Positions 52,474 to 61,823 are shown, numbered from the stretch's first letter. The stretch is 64,000 nucleotides of DNA from CALDTK01 sp965215215 (GCA_965215215.1 OZ244043.1:2790001-2854000), one strand, 5' to 3'. Made by a program: numbers and translations. The notes: a model not told the origin generated them from the letters alone.

Positions 52474-54339
52474 ATGACCGACAAACAGTACCGCGAAATC
52501 TTGCCCCTGCTACCGGATCAGCCCGGGGTGTACCGCTTTTACGGCGACAACGAGAGCGTGCTTTACGTCGGCAAGGCGAAGAGCCTGAAGCGACGGGTGG
52601 CCAATTACTTCACGGGGAAGGTCCGCGCCCACTCGCACCGCACGCGGGTGATGGTGAAGAACGCGGCGCGACTCGAGTTTACCGTCACCGATAGCGAGGC
52701 CGATGCGCTCCTGCTCGAGAATTCGCTGATCAAAAACTACCAGCCGCGCTACAACGTGAACTTGCGCGACGACAAGAGCTACTCCTACGTCGTGGTTACC
52801 AACGAGCACTTCCCGCGGGTATTCCCGACCCGTAAAGTCTTTCGCGACGGCTCCACCTACTTCGGTCCGTACACCTCGAAGACGCGCATCAAGATCATCC
52901 TCGACCTCACCAAGCAGCTCTTCCCCCTGCGCACCTGCAAGCTTCCGCTAAAACCCGCTTCGATTGCCGAGGGGAAGTTTAAAGTGTGCCTGGAGTACCA
53001 CATCAAGAATTGCATGGGGCCGTGCGTGGGGGAGGAGTCCGAGCCGGCCTACGACGCCAAGATCGAGGCACTCAAGAATGTATTGAAAGGCCACTTCGGT
53101 CCGGTGCGCCGCTACTTCGAGGCGGAGATGCAGACGCTGGCGGAGAACATGAAATTCGAGGAGGCGCAGCGGTTGAAGGTTAAATTGGGCGCACTCGAAG
53201 ATTACCAGGCGAAGAGCACGGTGGTTAGCCGAAACATCCGGGACGTCGACGTTTTCGCGGTCTCCATCGACGACAAGAGTGCGTACGTGAATTACGTCAA
53301 GATCGTGAACGGAGCGATCATCAATACCTACACGCAGGAGCTCGAGCGGGGGATCGTCGACGAGGAGTTCGAAGACGACGGGTCGGAGATCGACGAGCGG
53401 GCTTCGATCCTGAGCTACGTCATCCCTATCGTACGGGATAAGTTTAATTCGGTAGCGAAGGAGATACTCGTGCCCCTGCCCGTCGTTTTGGCGGAAGCCG
53501 AACTGGAAGCAACCGTGCCCAAGATTGGCGATAAGCGACGGCTAATCGATATGGCGCTGAAGAACACCGAGTACTTCAGGCTGCAACGAAAGAAGGACAA
53601 GATCAATCAGATCCGCAAGCAAACGCCGGCCGAACGAATTTTGAAAACGATGCAGCACGACCTGCACATGGACGTGGCGCCGATGCACATCGAGTGTTTC
53701 GACAACTCGAACTTCCACGGGAGTTACCCGGTGAGCTCGTGCGTGGTATTTAAGAATACGCGTCCGAGCAAGAAGGATTACCGGCACTACAACATCAAGA
53801 CCGTGATCGGCCCGAACGACTTCGCAAGTATGCAGGAGGTAGTGCGGCGGCGCTACACGCGGTTGCTTGCGGAGGAGCAGCCCTTGCCGCAGCTCGTAAT
53901 TATCGATGGGGGTAAGGGCCAGTTATCTGCTTCCTACGAGATTCTGCTGGAGTTAGGCTTGGAGGATAAGATTCAGCTCATTGGTATTGCGAAGCGGTTG
54001 GAGGAGATCTTTTTCCCGAATGATTCGGTACCGCTGTACATCAATAAGAAGTCCGAGAGCCTCAAGGTGATCCAGCAGGCTCGCAACGAGGCGCACCGCT
54101 TCGCGATCACGTTTCACCGCGACCAGCGGAGTCGGGGGCTCACGCAAACGGAGTTGACCGGTATCCCCGGGGTCGGTGAGAAGACGGCCGATAAGCTCCT
54201 GCGGGAGGTAGGCTCGGTGAAGAAGGTGCGCCGGAGTGATCTGGCGAGCTTACAGGCGGTGGTGGGCAAGAGTGCGGGGCGGAAGGTGTACGACTACTTT
54301 CAGCGGCAGACGGTGGAGGTGGGGGAGGAGGAGGAGTAG
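52474..54339 (+). CDS. uvrC: Excinuclease ABC subunit C
   Basis: UvrC makes both incisions in nucleotide excision repair. The 621-residue product has the GIY-YIG domain (PGVYRFYGDNESVLYVGKAKSLKRRV), a Cys-rich segment in KVCLEYHIKNCMGPC, and the UVR motif (ENMKFEEAQRLKVKLGAL). The RNase H-like C-terminal nuclease (HIECFDNSNFHGSYPVSSC, VIIDGGKGQLSA) and a final helix-hairpin-helix (TGIPGVGEKTADKLL) follow. Motif copies at 52941 and 53485 encode LPLK and VLAEA, the latter in a poorly conserved linker. Confidence 0.97.
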   Translation: MTDKQYREILPLLPDQPGVYRFYGDNESVLYVGKAKSLKRRVANYFTGKVRAHSHRTRVMVKNAARLEFTVTDSEADALLLENSLIKNYQPRYNVNLRDDKSYSYVVVTNEHFPRVFPTRKVFRDGSTYFGPYTSKTRIKIILDLTKQLFPLRTCKLPLKPASIAEGKFKVCLEYHIKNCMGPCVGEESEPAYDAKIEALKNVLKGHFGPVRRYFEAEMQTLAENMKFEEAQRLKVKLGALEDYQAKSTVVSRNIRDVDVFAVSIDDKSAYVNYVKIVNGAIINTYTQELERGIVDEEFEDDGSEIDERASILSYVIPIVRDKFNSVAKEILVPLPVVLAEAELEATVPKIGDKRRLIDMALKNTEYFRLQRKKDKINQIRKQTPAERILKTMQHDLHMDVAPMHIECFDNSNFHGSYPVSSCVVFKNTRPSKKDYRHYNIKTVIGPNDFASMQEVVRRRYTRLLAEEQPLPQLVIIDGGKGQLSASYEILLELGLEDKIQLIGIAKRLEEIFFPNDSVPLYINKKSESLKVIQQARNEAHRFAITFHRDQRSRGLTQTELTGIPGVGEKTADKLLREVGSVKKVRRSDLASLQAVVGKSAGRKVYDYFQRQTVEVGEEEE

Positions 54340-54347
54340 TACCTTTA
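54340..54347 (+). promoter_or_regulatory. Candidate -7 box for the second Uma2 gene
   Basis: TACCTTTA overlaps the uvrC stop codon and ends 4 nt before the ATG at 54352. It matches the box and spacing seen before several other genes here. Confidence 0.45.
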
Positions 54348-54351
54348 GCGA

Positions 54352-55017
54352 ATGCCAGCTATAAACCGCTCCGATTTCAGTTCAACTGATTTTGATCCCG
54401 ACCGCGTTTACACGCTCCGAGAATGGCAGAATCTCGAGCGAACTTTCGAGCGACCCTTGGAATTTTGGAATGGCCACTTGGTTGACATCCGGAGTATGGC
54501 GGGGGGCACCTTACCTCATACCAGGACCGTTGGAAACGCATTCCACGAGATCCGCAATGCCCTCAAGCAAAGCGGATCGAATTGCGAGGTCTTCACCTCC
54601 GAGCTCAAGGTCGAAGCAGAACGCGAGGGTAAGTACTTCTATCCAGACGCCACGGTCTCCTGCGATCCCGAAGAAGGAAGTATAACCGGCTCCATCACCA
54701 ATCCAATTTTAGTCGTCGAAGCACAGAGCGATTCGTCATTCGAACGTGACGCCCGGGGCAAATTTCGGGCGTACGCTACACTCCCGAGCTTATTGGAGTA
54801 TGTCCTCGTCGATACCTGCGAGGTAGATGTCACCGTTTACTCTCGGCGTAACAGCGATCGCCAACTCTGGAGAATCGATGCCTACACCTCACTCGATGAA
54901 CAAATAACCCTCCGCTCGCTCGGGATCACACTGTCTATGAGTGAGCTCTACGCACGGGTCTTCGATGAGCCCCAGGGGCCAAATCTCGTAGCCGAAGACA
55001 GGGTCAGGTACAGCTGA
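54352..55017 (+). CDS. Uma2 family (DUF820) endonuclease-like protein
   Basis: The 221-residue product is a second Uma2 protein. The nuclease-fold core is visible as YFYPDATVSCD, then NPILVVEAQSDSSFERDARGKFRAY and YVLVDTCEVDV. The GSIT-containing part before it is typical. The two Uma2 proteins of this window differ greatly in sequence, so they are not a recent duplication. It starts 12 bases after uvrC but carries its own -7-like box. Confidence 0.8.
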   Translation: MPAINRSDFSSTDFDPDRVYTLREWQNLERTFERPLEFWNGHLVDIRSMAGGTLPHTRTVGNAFHEIRNALKQSGSNCEVFTSELKVEAEREGKYFYPDATVSCDPEEGSITGSITNPILVVEAQSDSSFERDARGKFRAYATLPSLLEYVLVDTCEVDVTVYSRRNSDRQLWRIDAYTSLDEQITLRSLGITLSMSELYARVFDEPQGPNLVAEDRVRYS

Positions 55018-55055
55018 GCTCCCCATCAAAACCGGTGGCGATGCGTTCCTAACCC

Positions 55056-58000
55056 GTGCCTACCGACCCCCGCCCCTTCATCCGCCGCAACATCGTGCGG
55101 CGCGGCGCTCGCGAAGATCGGGCACGCCGGATGCACGAGCTCGGGCACACCCCCTGGGGCCAGCGGTGGCTCGGGGCACTTCACGCCGTGGATCGCGAGA
55201 ATCGACTCGGTCGCGGACTGGAGCTCGCCCGCCAGGGCGCCGTCGAGGATATCGTATTTGGCGAGCCGGGGGTGATCAATGCCCGCGTGCGAGGCTCCCG
55301 GTCGGCGCCTTACCGGGTGACGTTGAGCCTGCGCCCATTTGACCGAACTCAAATCACCGCCCTCGTCACCGAGGTCGCGCGGCGTCCGGACTGGCTCGAC
55401 CTACTCCTCGTCGGTCGGCTACCCCCCGGCATCGAGCAGGCCCTCGCCGAGGTGCGGGTCCGTCTCTTTCCGAAGACCTGGCGGGAGCTCGGTATGGCGT
55501 GCACCTGTCCCGACGACGCCGTTCCCTGTAAGCACATCGCGGCGAGCCTGTACCGCCTCGCTCAGTACATCGACGAAGATCCCCTGCTCCTCTTCGCCGT
55601 CCGCGGACTCGACCTCGCGAATCGGGTAGGGGCGCTGGCCGGCGACACGGGACTACGGCCAACGGTCCTCCGCGAACTCACGGTGCCCAGCGCGAAGCCG
55701 ATTGGGGCACAGCCGCCCCCGGTTCGCGACCATCGAGACCCCACCATCGGCGCCGACTTCACCGGGCGCTGGGCTCGCCTGCTGCCCTCGAACCCGCCGT
55801 TCTATCCCGCCGGCGACTTCGCCGAGCTCTACCTCGGCTACCTTCGGACCGCGAGTAGATTTTGGGGCTCCCCGACTGACGATCCGGACGAAGACGGCAG
55901 CTCGAAAGTCCCGAGTTTCGAGCTGCCGTTCTTCCCCTGGGAGGTTCGCGATCTCCGGCTCACCCTCGACGCCGGCGGAGGCTTCCTAGCCGCCGAGGTC
56001 AAGGCAGATGCCGACCGCACGTTGCACGAATTCACCCGCGAGGTAGCGCTCGTCTCCTGGCTCGATACCCTCGACGAGCGCGCGCTGCCCCGTGCGGCGC
56101 AATCCGTGCGGATCGCCCGGCTCGCCTACCGATTGAGTCGCCAGTTCGCCGTACGTAGCGCCGTACTTCCCCGCCTGCTCGACCTCGGTGACGAGCGGTA
56201 CCGGGTTCGCTGGGAGGCCGCCGTGCAGGATCCCGACGTTGCCGCCGCGGTGCTCGAGCTCGCCGGCGGTCTACCGCCGACCTTGCTCCGCTACCGCCAC
56301 GCTCCTCTCGCCGAGGAGTCGGACTCCGACTACCGCGCGCGCCTAGGCCGCGAGATCGGGGCCGAGATGAACGGCGAGGTCACACTCGACCCACCCCCGG
56401 CCGAGCCCGAGTACACCTTTCCCGTCGAACACGACGCCGTGCACGCGCTCCTCGGCGTATTTTTGCGCCCCCTGCTGCTCGCCGGCGTAGACGCCGTTTT
56501 TGCGAAAGCAGAACACGCCGCCGTGCAGCTCCTCTTCCTCGGTCGCCCGGTCTCGCTCGCCAACACCGGTGACGCGCAGCTGGCGCTCGGACTGCAGCTC
56601 TGGCTCCGCCGGCTGCACCTCGACCAGCCCGATTTCGGGCTCCTCATCCAAGTGTCCGAACGGGAGGGTACCCTCGGCGCCTACGGGATACGCCTGCTCC
56701 TCGTGCCCGAGCACGCTGGGCTGCGCGAGCCCCTGCCGCTCGCGGATGCGGCCGCGGGCCAGCTCGGGGAAGTCTTCCGCCTGCAGACGCTGCGCGACGT
56801 GAGTCTGCTCGCCGAGGCCTACGCCCCCTTCGCCGCTTTCGCGAAAACCGATCCCCCCGAGTCGATCACCCTCTACGGCGACGATTTCGCCGGCTTCCTC
56901 TTCAACGTCGCCCCCGCACTCCGCCTGCTCGGTGCCCAGTTGCTCCTCCCGCACGGACTCGACCGCGTGGCCCGCCCCAAACTTTCGGCGGCGGTGGAGG
57001 CGGTGGCCGGACAAACGCAGCGAGACAAACCGCGCGGGCTCCTCGGCCTCAACGCCCTCGTCGAATTCGACTGGCAGGTGGCGGTCGGGGAGCAGCGGCT
57101 GAGCGCCGACGAGTTCGAAGCGCTCGCGAGCTCCTACGAGGGCATCGTGCGCCTGCGCGACGGCTTCGTCTGGCTCGAGGCCGCCCAAACCGCACGCCTC
57201 CTCCAGCGCCTGGCCGATCCACCCCGCCCGAGCGCGGCGGTCGTGCTCCAGTCGGTGCTCACGGAAACCTTCCGGGGAGCGAGTCTTTTCCTCAGCGAAG
57301 AGGCGCGCCGCTTCCGCGAAAACTTGCTGCGCGTACCCGCGGCGAGCGCGGGCAATTTCGACCGGCTACGGGCGGTGCTGCGCCCCTACCAGGAGGTCGG
57401 CTTCAGCTGGCTGCTCCGCAACGCCGAAGCCGGCCTCGGTAGCCTCCTCGCCGACGACATGGGCCTCGGCAAAACCCTCCAAACCATCGCCCTGCTCGAG
57501 CACTTCCGCGCAACCGACAACCGCTGGCGAAACGCGCCCGCGCTCCTCGTTTTGCCGACGAGCTTACTCACCAACTGGCGCCGGGAGATCGAACGTTTCG
57601 CCCCCGAACTAAGCGTGGTCACCTACCACGGTCCAGATCGAAAACTGGCCCAAACGCGGCGGGCGGATGTGGTCCTCACCACTTACGGCGTGGTGCGGCA
57701 AGACGAGCGGAAGCTCGCCAAACCCGACTTGTGGGGCGCGATCGTCATCGACGAAGCGCAGCAGATCAAAAACCCGGACGCGAGCCAGACGAAAGCCGTA
57801 AAAGCCCTAACCGCCCCGCTCCGGATTGCCCTCTCGGGCACCCCCGTCGAGAATCGCCTGAGCGAATACTGGTGCGTGCTCGACTTCGCTAATCCCGGCT
57901 ACCTCGGCCCCCTCGAACAGTTTAAGGCGCTCTACGCCGATCCGATCGAGCGCGATCGCGACCCGGAACGACTCGAGGTGTTTCGCCAGGTTACCGCGCC

Positions 58001-58787
58001 GTTCATCTTGCGCCGCCTCAAAACCGATCGGAGCGTCATCTCCGACCTGCCCGATAAGATTACCCAGGTCGAGTTCTGCAGCCTCGAACCCGAGCAGGCG
58101 GGCCTGTACCAGCAGGTCGTCGACACCCAACTCCGCGAGCTCGCCGCCGCCGAGCCGTCGATGCGCCGCGGCCGCATGCTCAAGTTCATGACGGCCGTCA
58201 AGCAGGTCTGCAACCACCCCCGCCACTACCTCAAGCGGGGCTCCGGCGCAGCCTCGGCGAGCGGGAAGGCCCTGCGCACGTTGGAGCTCGTGGAGCTCGC
58301 CGTGGTCAACGGGGAGCGCGTGCTGATCTTTACCCAGTACCGGCAGATGGGGGAGCTGCTGGCCGGGATCATCAACGACCACTTCGGCTGGCGCCCGCCC
58401 TTCTTGCACGGCGGACTCACCCGCGAGGAACGCGACGGGATGGTGGCCGGCATGCAGGAGGGTTCGGCCCCGCCCGTACTGCTACTCTCCCTCAAGGCCG
58501 GCGGTACCGGCCTCAACCTCACCGCCGCCAACCACGTGATCCACTACGACCTGTGGTGGAACCCCGCCGTCGAGTCGCAGGCTACCGACCGCGCCTTCCG
58601 CATCGGGCAGTCGCGCAACGTGCACGTCCACCGACTCATCACCGCCGGCACGTTCGAGGAGCGCATCGACGCCATGCTCGCGCGAAAACGGGAGCTGGCC
58701 GACCTCACCGCCGGGGCGGGTGGGGCCTGGCTGGGCGACCTCGCCGAAGAATTGCTGCTCGAGGGTCCGGCGGAGCCCAGGCCCTAA
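55056..58787 (+). CDS. SWIM zinc-finger SNF2/RapA-type helicase
   Basis: The 1243-residue protein is a bacterial SNF2 ATPase. A SWIM zinc finger (CTCPDDAVPCKHIAASLYRL, near residue 150) is followed by a long central domain and the helicase core. The core shows LADDMGLGKTLQTIALLEHF (motif I), VIDEAQQIKNPDA (II), ALSGTPVENRLSEYW (III), LSLKAGGTGLNLTAANHVIH (V) and ATDRAFRIGQSRNVHVHRLI (VI). It translocates on DNA and remodels protein-DNA complexes; the target is not known. The start is GTG 55056. Motif copies lie at 56496, 56835 and 57310 within the central domain, the densest group in the window apart from the island. Confidence 0.9.
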   Translation: MPTDPRPFIRRNIVRRGAREDRARRMHELGHTPWGQRWLGALHAVDRENRLGRGLELARQGAVEDIVFGEPGVINARVRGSRSAPYRVTLSLRPFDRTQITALVTEVARRPDWLDLLLVGRLPPGIEQALAEVRVRLFPKTWRELGMACTCPDDAVPCKHIAASLYRLAQYIDEDPLLLFAVRGLDLANRVGALAGDTGLRPTVLRELTVPSAKPIGAQPPPVRDHRDPTIGADFTGRWARLLPSNPPFYPAGDFAELYLGYLRTASRFWGSPTDDPDEDGSSKVPSFELPFFPWEVRDLRLTLDAGGGFLAAEVKADADRTLHEFTREVALVSWLDTLDERALPRAAQSVRIARLAYRLSRQFAVRSAVLPRLLDLGDERYRVRWEAAVQDPDVAAAVLELAGGLPPTLLRYRHAPLAEESDSDYRARLGREIGAEMNGEVTLDPPPAEPEYTFPVEHDAVHALLGVFLRPLLLAGVDAVFAKAEHAAVQLLFLGRPVSLANTGDAQLALGLQLWLRRLHLDQPDFGLLIQVSEREGTLGAYGIRLLLVPEHAGLREPLPLADAAAGQLGEVFRLQTLRDVSLLAEAYAPFAAFAKTDPPESITLYGDDFAGFLFNVAPALRLLGAQLLLPHGLDRVARPKLSAAVEAVAGQTQRDKPRGLLGLNALVEFDWQVAVGEQRLSADEFEALASSYEGIVRLRDGFVWLEAAQTARLLQRLADPPRPSAAVVLQSVLTETFRGASLFLSEEARRFRENLLRVPAASAGNFDRLRAVLRPYQEVGFSWLLRNAEAGLGSLLADDMGLGKTLQTIALLEHFRATDNRWRNAPALLVLPTSLLTNWRREIERFAPELSVVTYHGPDRKLAQTRRADVVLTTYGVVRQDERKLAKPDLWGAIVIDEAQQIKNPDASQTKAVKALTAPLRIALSGTPVENRLSEYWCVLDFANPGYLGPLEQFKALYADPIERDRDPERLEVFRQVTAPFILRRLKTDRSVISDLPDKITQVEFCSLEPEQAGLYQQVVDTQLRELAAAEPSMRRGRMLKFMTAVKQVCNHPRHYLKRGSGAASASGKALRTLELVELAVVNGERVLIFTQYRQMGELLAGIINDHFGWRPPFLHGGLTREERDGMVAGMQEGSAPPVLLLSLKAGGTGLNLTAANHVIHYDLWWNPAVESQATDRAFRIGQSRNVHVHRLITAGTFEERIDAMLARKRELADLTAGAGGAWLGDLAEELLLEGPAEPRP

Positions 58788-58851
58788 ACCAAAGCGGCCG
58801 CTGTGTCTTATTCCGCTGAGTGCGCGCTTTTCTTAGTGTTCACTGCACACT

Positions 58852-58859
58852 TACCTTTG
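58852..58859 (+). promoter_or_regulatory. Exact TAnnTTTG -7 box upstream of the SulP gene
   Basis: TACCTTTG matches the Bacteroidota consensus. A TTTTC stretch lies about 20 nt upstream, where the -33 element is expected. Transcription from here would leave a leader of about 110 nt before the ATG at 58974. Confidence 0.5.
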
Positions 58860-58973
58860 TTGGGCGCACCTCACCCGCGCCTTCGTACGTAGTATCCGCC
58901 TGGCACCCCAGCCCCCCCCCTTGTCCTTTCTTGTTCTCGGCTACCGAAGCCGGGAGTATGCTGCCCCCCATCC

Positions 58974-60515
58974 ATGCAACGAGTCATCAACTTCTTCGAC
59001 CTGCGCCAGGAGCTCGACTACCGCACGGAGATCCTCTCCGGCCTCACCGTGGCGCTCGCGCTCATCCCCGAAGCCGTCGCGTTCGCGCTGATCGCCGGCT
59101 TGAGTCCGCTCACCGGACTCTACGCCGCCTTCGTCTTGGGGCTCATTACGTCCGTCTTCGGCGGCCGCCCGGGTATGATCTCCGGGGCTACCGGCGCCGT
59201 AGCCGTGATCCTCGTCGCGCTGGCGGCCAGCCACGGGGTGGAATACATCTTCGCCACGGTCATTCTCGCCGGCCTCATCCAGGTGGGCGCCGGCGTACTC
59301 CGGCTCGGCAAGCTCATGCGCCTGGTCCCGCACCCCGTCATCTTCGGCTTCGTCAACGGCCTCGCCATCATCATCGGCATGTCGCAGCTCGACCAGTTCA
59401 AAGACGCCACCGGCGCCTGGCTCACCGGCGGCTCGCTTTATCTCTTCGGCGGACTCGTGCTGCTCACTATGTTGCTCATCTGGGGGCTCCCCAAGTTGTC
59501 TAAGGCTATCCCCGCCTCGCTCGTCGCCATCCTCTCCATCTTCGGATTGGTCGTTGCCCTCGGCCTCGACACCAAGACCGTCGGCGACATCGCCTCGATC
59601 TCCGGCGGCTTCCCCCCCTTCCACCTGCCCGTCGTCCCACTCAACCTGGAAACCCTCCGGATCATCTTCCCCTTCGCCATCGTGATGGCGGGCGTCGGCC
59701 TCATCGAGAGCCTGCTCACCCTCAACATCGTCGACGAGATCACCGAGACCCGCGGCAGCGGCAACCGCGAGGCCGTCGCCCAGGGGGCCGCCAACATCCT
59801 CTCCGGACTCTTTAGCGGTATGGGCGGCTGCGCGATGATCGGCCAGAGCCTCATCAACGTCTCCTCCGGCGCCCGCCACCGCCTCTCCGGCATCGTGGCC
59901 GCCGTGATGCTGCTCGTGTTCATCATGTTCGGCGCCGGCCTCATCGAGCGTATGCCGATGGCCGCCCTTACCGGCCTCATGCTCATGGTCGCCATCGGCA
60001 CCTTCGAGTGGGCCTCCCTGCGCACGTTTACCCGCATGCCGAGGTCGGACGTATTCGTGATGGTCCTCGTTACCCTCGTCACCGCCGTGCTCCACAACCT
60101 CGCCCTCGCCGTGATCGTCGGCGTGATCATCGCCGCCCTCGTCTTCGCCTGGGACAGCGCCACCCGCATTCGTGCCCGCAAGCGCGTCGACGCCGAGGGC
60201 CACAAGCACTACGAAATTTACGGTCCGCTCTTCTTCGGCTCCGTGGCCGCCTTCAACGAGAAGTTCGATATCCCCGGCGACCCCGATCACGTGGTCATCG
60301 ACTTCACCGAGAGTCGCGTCGTGGACATGTCCGCCATCGAGGCCCTCAACAAGATCACCGAGCGCTACGGCAGGCTCGGTAAGCGCGTCGAGGTCACCAA
60401 CCTCAGTCAGGACTGCCGCCGGCTCCTCAGCGACGCCGACAAGATCATCGAGGTCAACGTCGCCCCGGAGGGCAACCCCGAGCTCGTGCCCCTCGAGACG
60501 GGCGTGCTCAATTAA
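58974..60515 (+). CDS. SulP family anion transporter with STAS domain
   Basis: The 513-residue protein has about eleven hydrophobic segments. The N-terminal SulP signature is seen as GLTVALALIPEAVAFALIAGLSPLTGLYAAF and SGATGAVAVILVALAA. A C-terminal cytoplasmic STAS domain follows (HVVIDFTESRVVDMSAIEALNKITERY). SulP proteins carry sulfate, bicarbonate or dicarboxylates; the particular anion is not evident, and no carbonic anhydrase gene is adjacent. The ATG at 58974 fits the usual start. Confidence 0.93.
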   Translation: MQRVINFFDLRQELDYRTEILSGLTVALALIPEAVAFALIAGLSPLTGLYAAFVLGLITSVFGGRPGMISGATGAVAVILVALAASHGVEYIFATVILAGLIQVGAGVLRLGKLMRLVPHPVIFGFVNGLAIIIGMSQLDQFKDATGAWLTGGSLYLFGGLVLLTMLLIWGLPKLSKAIPASLVAILSIFGLVVALGLDTKTVGDIASISGGFPPFHLPVVPLNLETLRIIFPFAIVMAGVGLIESLLTLNIVDEITETRGSGNREAVAQGAANILSGLFSGMGGCAMIGQSLINVSSGARHRLSGIVAAVMLLVFIMFGAGLIERMPMAALTGLMLMVAIGTFEWASLRTFTRMPRSDVFVMVLVTLVTAVLHNLALAVIVGVIIAALVFAWDSATRIRARKRVDAEGHKHYEIYGPLFFGSVAAFNEKFDIPGDPDHVVIDFTESRVVDMSAIEALNKITERYGRLGKRVEVTNLSQDCRRLLSDADKIIEVNVAPEGNPELVPLETGVLN

Positions 60516-60581
60516 CGCCCACTCCGCGGTGCCGCGGTCCGAACGAGGCGCGCACCCGCCGTCGAGTGCGTTCTTACCGCC

Positions 60582-60896
60582 ATGGCCAAGCCGTACGTCT
60601 CCAGTCCGCTTCCGCTAAAACTCGCCCCGCGTCCCCGGCGCTACCTGTTGCGCTTCATGCGGGAGTCCGGCCCGGTGGATCGACTCGTCGCCGCGGACTC
60701 GGCCACGGGGCTTCCCGCGGGAGCCCCCGTGCTTTTACCGTCGGAGTTGACGCCGCCCGAGCTGACTGCCCCGGCCGGACTGCGCTACCACTATTTCTGC
60801 GAAAATTGTCACTTCGAGCTCCTTGCCGGCACCTCGGCTGTACCCACTCGAGCGCTGAGCTGCCCGCACTGTCTCAGTCTCACGCGCTTTACGTAG
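60582..60896 (+). CDS. Small protein with zinc-ribbon-like CxxC pairs
   Basis: The 104-residue product has a C-terminal CENCHFELLAGTSAVPTRALSCPHC, two Cys pairs spaced like a zinc ribbon. The N-terminal part is Pro/Leu-rich and matches no family I know. A motif copy (60608) encodes LPLK in the first ten codons. It lies 66 bases after the SulP gene. Confidence 0.6.
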   Translation: MAKPYVSSPLPLKLAPRPRRYLLRFMRESGPVDRLVAADSATGLPAGAPVLLPSELTPPELTAPAGLRYHYFCENCHFELLAGTSAVPTRALSCPHCLSLTRFT

Positions 60897-61040
60897 CGAT
60901 CCGTTTCGAGTCGTCGACGACGAGCTGTATTCCCGCTATCCCACGGTATAACTCCGCGGCTATAATCTACCTCCGCAAACTCCGTCGCGGCCTGAATAAA
61001 CCCACGCGCAGTCGGTCGCTTCAAAAGCAACCGACGCTGA

Positions 61041-61048
61041 TACCTTTC
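61041..61048 (+). promoter_or_regulatory. Candidate -7 box for lpxH
   Basis: TACCTTTC, one base off the TAnnTTTG consensus, ends 7 nt before the ATG at 61056, the same spacing as at thrS. Confidence 0.4.
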
Positions 61049-61055
61049 GCCCTGC

Positions 61056-61823
61056 ATGCCCGACCGCATCTACTTCGCGAGCGATTTCCACCTCGGCGTC
61101 GATGCCAAACTCACCAGCGCCGAGCGCGAGCGACTCATCGTGGCCTGGCTGCGCGAGGAAGTGGCCCCCAACGCTTCGGCCCTCTACCTGCTCGGCGACC
61201 TCTTCGAGTTCTGGTTCGAGTACCGACACGTAGTGCCCCGCGGCTACGTACGCTTACTCGGCACCCTGGCCGAACTGCGCGACCGCGGCCTCCAGATCGA
61301 CTACTTCACCGGCAACCACGACCTGTGGATGGGCTCTTACTTCGAAGAGGAGCTCGGCATCGCCACCCACCGCGCACCCATCCGCCGCGAGCACGCTGGA
61401 ATGCATTTTCTGATCGGCCACGGCGATGGCCTCGGCCCCGGCGACAAGGGCTACAAACGCATGAAGCGCGTTTTCTCCAATCCGGCCGCCCAGTGGGCGT
61501 TCGCCCGATTGCACCCCGACTTCGCGGTTGGCCTCGCCCGCTTGTTCAGCGATTCGAGTCGCGCCGCCACGCCGGAGCACGAGCGTACGTTCTTGGGGGC
61601 CGAGCGCGAGTGGCTCGTGCAGTACGCCGAGCGCAAGACCGCCCGGGATCCGGCCCTCGACTACTGCATATTCGGGCACCGCCACCTCCCCATCGAGTAT
61701 CTCCTACGCAACGGCCGCAGCCGCTACGTCAACCTCGGCGATTGGCTCGACTACCAGACTTACGCGGTTTTCGACGGACTCGACGTTAGCTTACGGCAGT
61801 GGCCTTCCAAAGCAACCGTTTGA
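61056..61823 (+). CDS. lpxH: UDP-2,3-diacylglucosamine diphosphatase (LpxH-type)
   Basis: LpxH cleaves UDP-2,3-diacylglucosamine in lipid A synthesis. The 255-residue product has all calcineurin-like metal motifs: FASDFHLGVD, LLGDLFEFWFEY, TGNHDLWMG, LIGHGDGLGPGDKGYK and FGHRHLPIEY. The length and the GDLFEFWFEY segment fit the Bacteroidota LpxH group. Its 3' end overlaps the next gene by 25 bases. Confidence 0.92.
   Translation: MPDRIYFASDFHLGVDAKLTSAERERLIVAWLREEVAPNASALYLLGDLFEFWFEYRHVVPRGYVRLLGTLAELRDRGLQIDYFTGNHDLWMGSYFEEELGIATHRAPIRREHAGMHFLIGHGDGLGPGDKGYKRMKRVFSNPAAQWAFARLHPDFAVGLARLFSDSSRAATPEHERTFLGAEREWLVQYAERKTARDPALDYCIFGHRHLPIEYLLRNGRSRYVNLGDWLDYQTYAVFDGLDVSLRQWPSKATV

Larger units (their letters stand above)
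1475..60621. repeat. Interspersed 14-bp motif GTTTTNGCGNAAGC (24 exact copies)
   Basis: Exact copies in plus orientation begin at 2245, 6900, 8336, 13793, 14009, 17242, 21155, 21365, 25102, 39988, 47599, 48068, 53485 and 56496. Copies in minus orientation (GCTTNCGCNAAAAC) begin at 1475, 6634, 14924, 27647, 35362, 39378, 52941, 56835, 57310 and 60608. Positions 6 and 10 vary freely; the other 12 do not. One-mismatch copies lie at 26332 and 58676. A 13-base form lacking position 6 occurs at 484, 16328 and 31794. All but about two copies are inside genes, where they encode different peptides according to frame (VFAKA, RFREN, AFAKT, LSRKR, LPLK). No copy lies in the less GC-rich block 18.0-20.9 kb. 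I counted by eye, so the list may miss some. Confidence 0.9.

Noticed and set aside
58941..60290. 449-codon open frame antisense to the SulP gene
   Set aside because: It is rich in Asp, Glu, Gly and His in the pattern produced by reading a GC-rich membrane-protein gene backwards; the plus-strand frame is a clear SulP transporter.
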